Source of the DNA: Betaproteobacteria bacterium
GTDB lineage: Bacteria > Pseudomonadota > Gammaproteobacteria > Burkholderiales > SG8-39
NCBI GenBank assembly: GCA_016177575.1
Contig: JACOVA010000036.1
Location: 1 to 38,873, forward strand
Direction of reading: 5' to 3'
Length of the DNA: 38,873 nt
A program made the position numbers and the translations under genes. The notes under the pieces were generated by a model. The model did no database searches. It had not been told where the DNA came from and was given only the letters and a program-made list of their open reading frames with translations. Positions 38,271 through 38,873 of the stretch are shown here, piece by piece. The number at the start of each line of letters is the position of its first letter. Positions within the stretch are counted from its first letter, which is position 1.

Positions 38271-38873
38271 CTAGACCGCGCCGCCGAGCTTGAAGATCGG
38301 CAGGTACATCGCCACCACCATGCCGCCGATCAGGGTGCCGAGCACCACCATGATGATCGGCTCCATCAGCGAGGACAGCGCCTCCACGGCGTCGTCCACC
38401 TCGGCCTCGAAGAAGTCGGCCACCTTGCCGAGCATCGCGTCGAGCGCGCCGGTTTCCTCGCCGATCAGGCACATCTGGATCACCATCGGCGGAAACACGC
38501 CCGAGTTCTGCATCGCGACCGTGAGCGAGGTGCCGGTCGAGACCTCCTGCTTGATCTGCACCGTGGCGGTCTGGTAGACGTAGTTGCCCGAGGCGCCGCC
38601 CACCGAATCGAGCGCCTCGACCAGCGGCACGCCGGCCGAGAACATGGTCGAGAGCGTGCGCGTCCAGCGCGCGACCGCCGCCTTGCGCAGCAGCGTGCCG
38701 AAGATCGGCATCCTAAGGCTGATCCGGTCCATGAAGATCTGCACCGCGAGCGAGCGCTTCCACGCCTCGAGGAAGCCGTAGACCGCACCGCCCAGCGCCG
38801 GGAACAGGATGTACCCGTTGGCGCCGGTCCAGTCCGATATCGCCATCCCGACCAGCGTCGGCGTGGGCAGATC
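38271..38873 (-). CDS. pilC: Type IV pilus inner-membrane platform protein PilC, C-terminal part
   Basis: This is the C-terminal 200 residues of a PilC/GspF-type platform protein; the gene continues beyond the window edge at 38873. The visible part contains the second GspF domain: RMPIFGTLLRKAAVARWTRTLSTMFSAGVPLVEAL, then a middle segment with MVIQMCLIGEETGALDAML, and a C-terminal hydrophobic hairpin ending MYLPIFKLGGAV. The open frame runs to the last base without a stop, so the ATG at 38846 is internal, not the start. It heads the run pilC-pilD-coaE on the minus strand. Confidence 0.94.
   Translation of the reverse strand, partial: DLPTPTLVGMAISDWTGANGYILFPALGGAVYGFLEAWKRSLAVQIFMDRISLRMPIFGTLLRKAAVARWTRTLSTMFSAGVPLVEALDSVGGASGNYVYQTATVQIKQEVSTGTSLTVAMQNSGVFPPMVIQMCLIGEETGALDAMLGKVADFFEAEVDDAVEALSSLMEPIIMVVLGTLIGGMVVAMYLPIFKLGGAV

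Overview
The window is a GC-rich (roughly 70% by eye) chromosomal segment from a member of the Betaproteobacteria, probably an uncultured or little-studied lineage. The evidence is gene order: a full dcw (division and cell wall) cluster followed by lpxC, dciA, an M23 peptidase, secA, argJ, a DUF815 ATPase, a Nudix/ThiE fusion, yacG, zapD, coaE, pilD and pilC, an arrangement characteristic of that class. No RNA genes, CRISPR arrays or insertion sequences were seen. No gene-free stretch exceeds about 210 bases; the longest (24473-24680) is dense in regulatory motifs.

Region 1 (1-17110, + strand) is the dcw cluster mraZ-rsmH-ftsL-ftsI-murE-murF-mraY-murD-ftsW-murG-murC-murB-ddl-ftsQ-ftsA-ftsZ. 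Most genes overlap the next by 1-13 nt, so it reads as one translationally coupled operon for cytoplasmic peptidoglycan precursors, lipid I/II and the divisome. The exception is murE. It appears to start at ATT and it is broken by two separate internal deletions of about 150 nt each, with three reading frames needed to read its otherwise intact sequence.

Region 2 (17111-26806) is a 9.7 kb accessory block between ftsZ and lpxC, genes that are normally adjacent. It holds: a TAXI-type TRAP transporter (binding protein plus fused permease, +); a minus-strand regulatory locus of an OmpR-type response regulator, a histidine kinase, a short sigma factor with only region 4, and a tiny Met/Lys-repeat exported protein; an AAA/DUF4143 ATPase (-) with a paired operator and a promoter predicting a leaderless mRNA; and a nitrilase plus radical SAM/SPASM pair (+) behind an FNR-type box. 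Direct CGTGA repeats at exact 11-bp spacing occur upstream of both the response regulator and the sigma gene, which suggests one regulon.

Region 3 (26807-34932) returns to conserved genes: lpxC (lipid A), dciA (helicase loading, - strand), an M23 peptidase, secA, argJ, a DUF815 ATPase and a Nudix-ThiE fusion. Region 4 (34934-38873, all - strand) is pilC (cut by the window edge)-pilD-coaE followed by zapD-yacG-EAL. The EAL protein lacks the paired catalytic aspartates and is probably not an active c-di-GMP phosphodiesterase.

The strongest second-look items are the double deletion in murE, the two-component/sigma/small-protein locus with its 11-bp repeats, the sigma factor lacking region 2, the DUF4143 operator-promoter, the FNR-box nitrilase/radical SAM pair, and the degenerate EAL protein.
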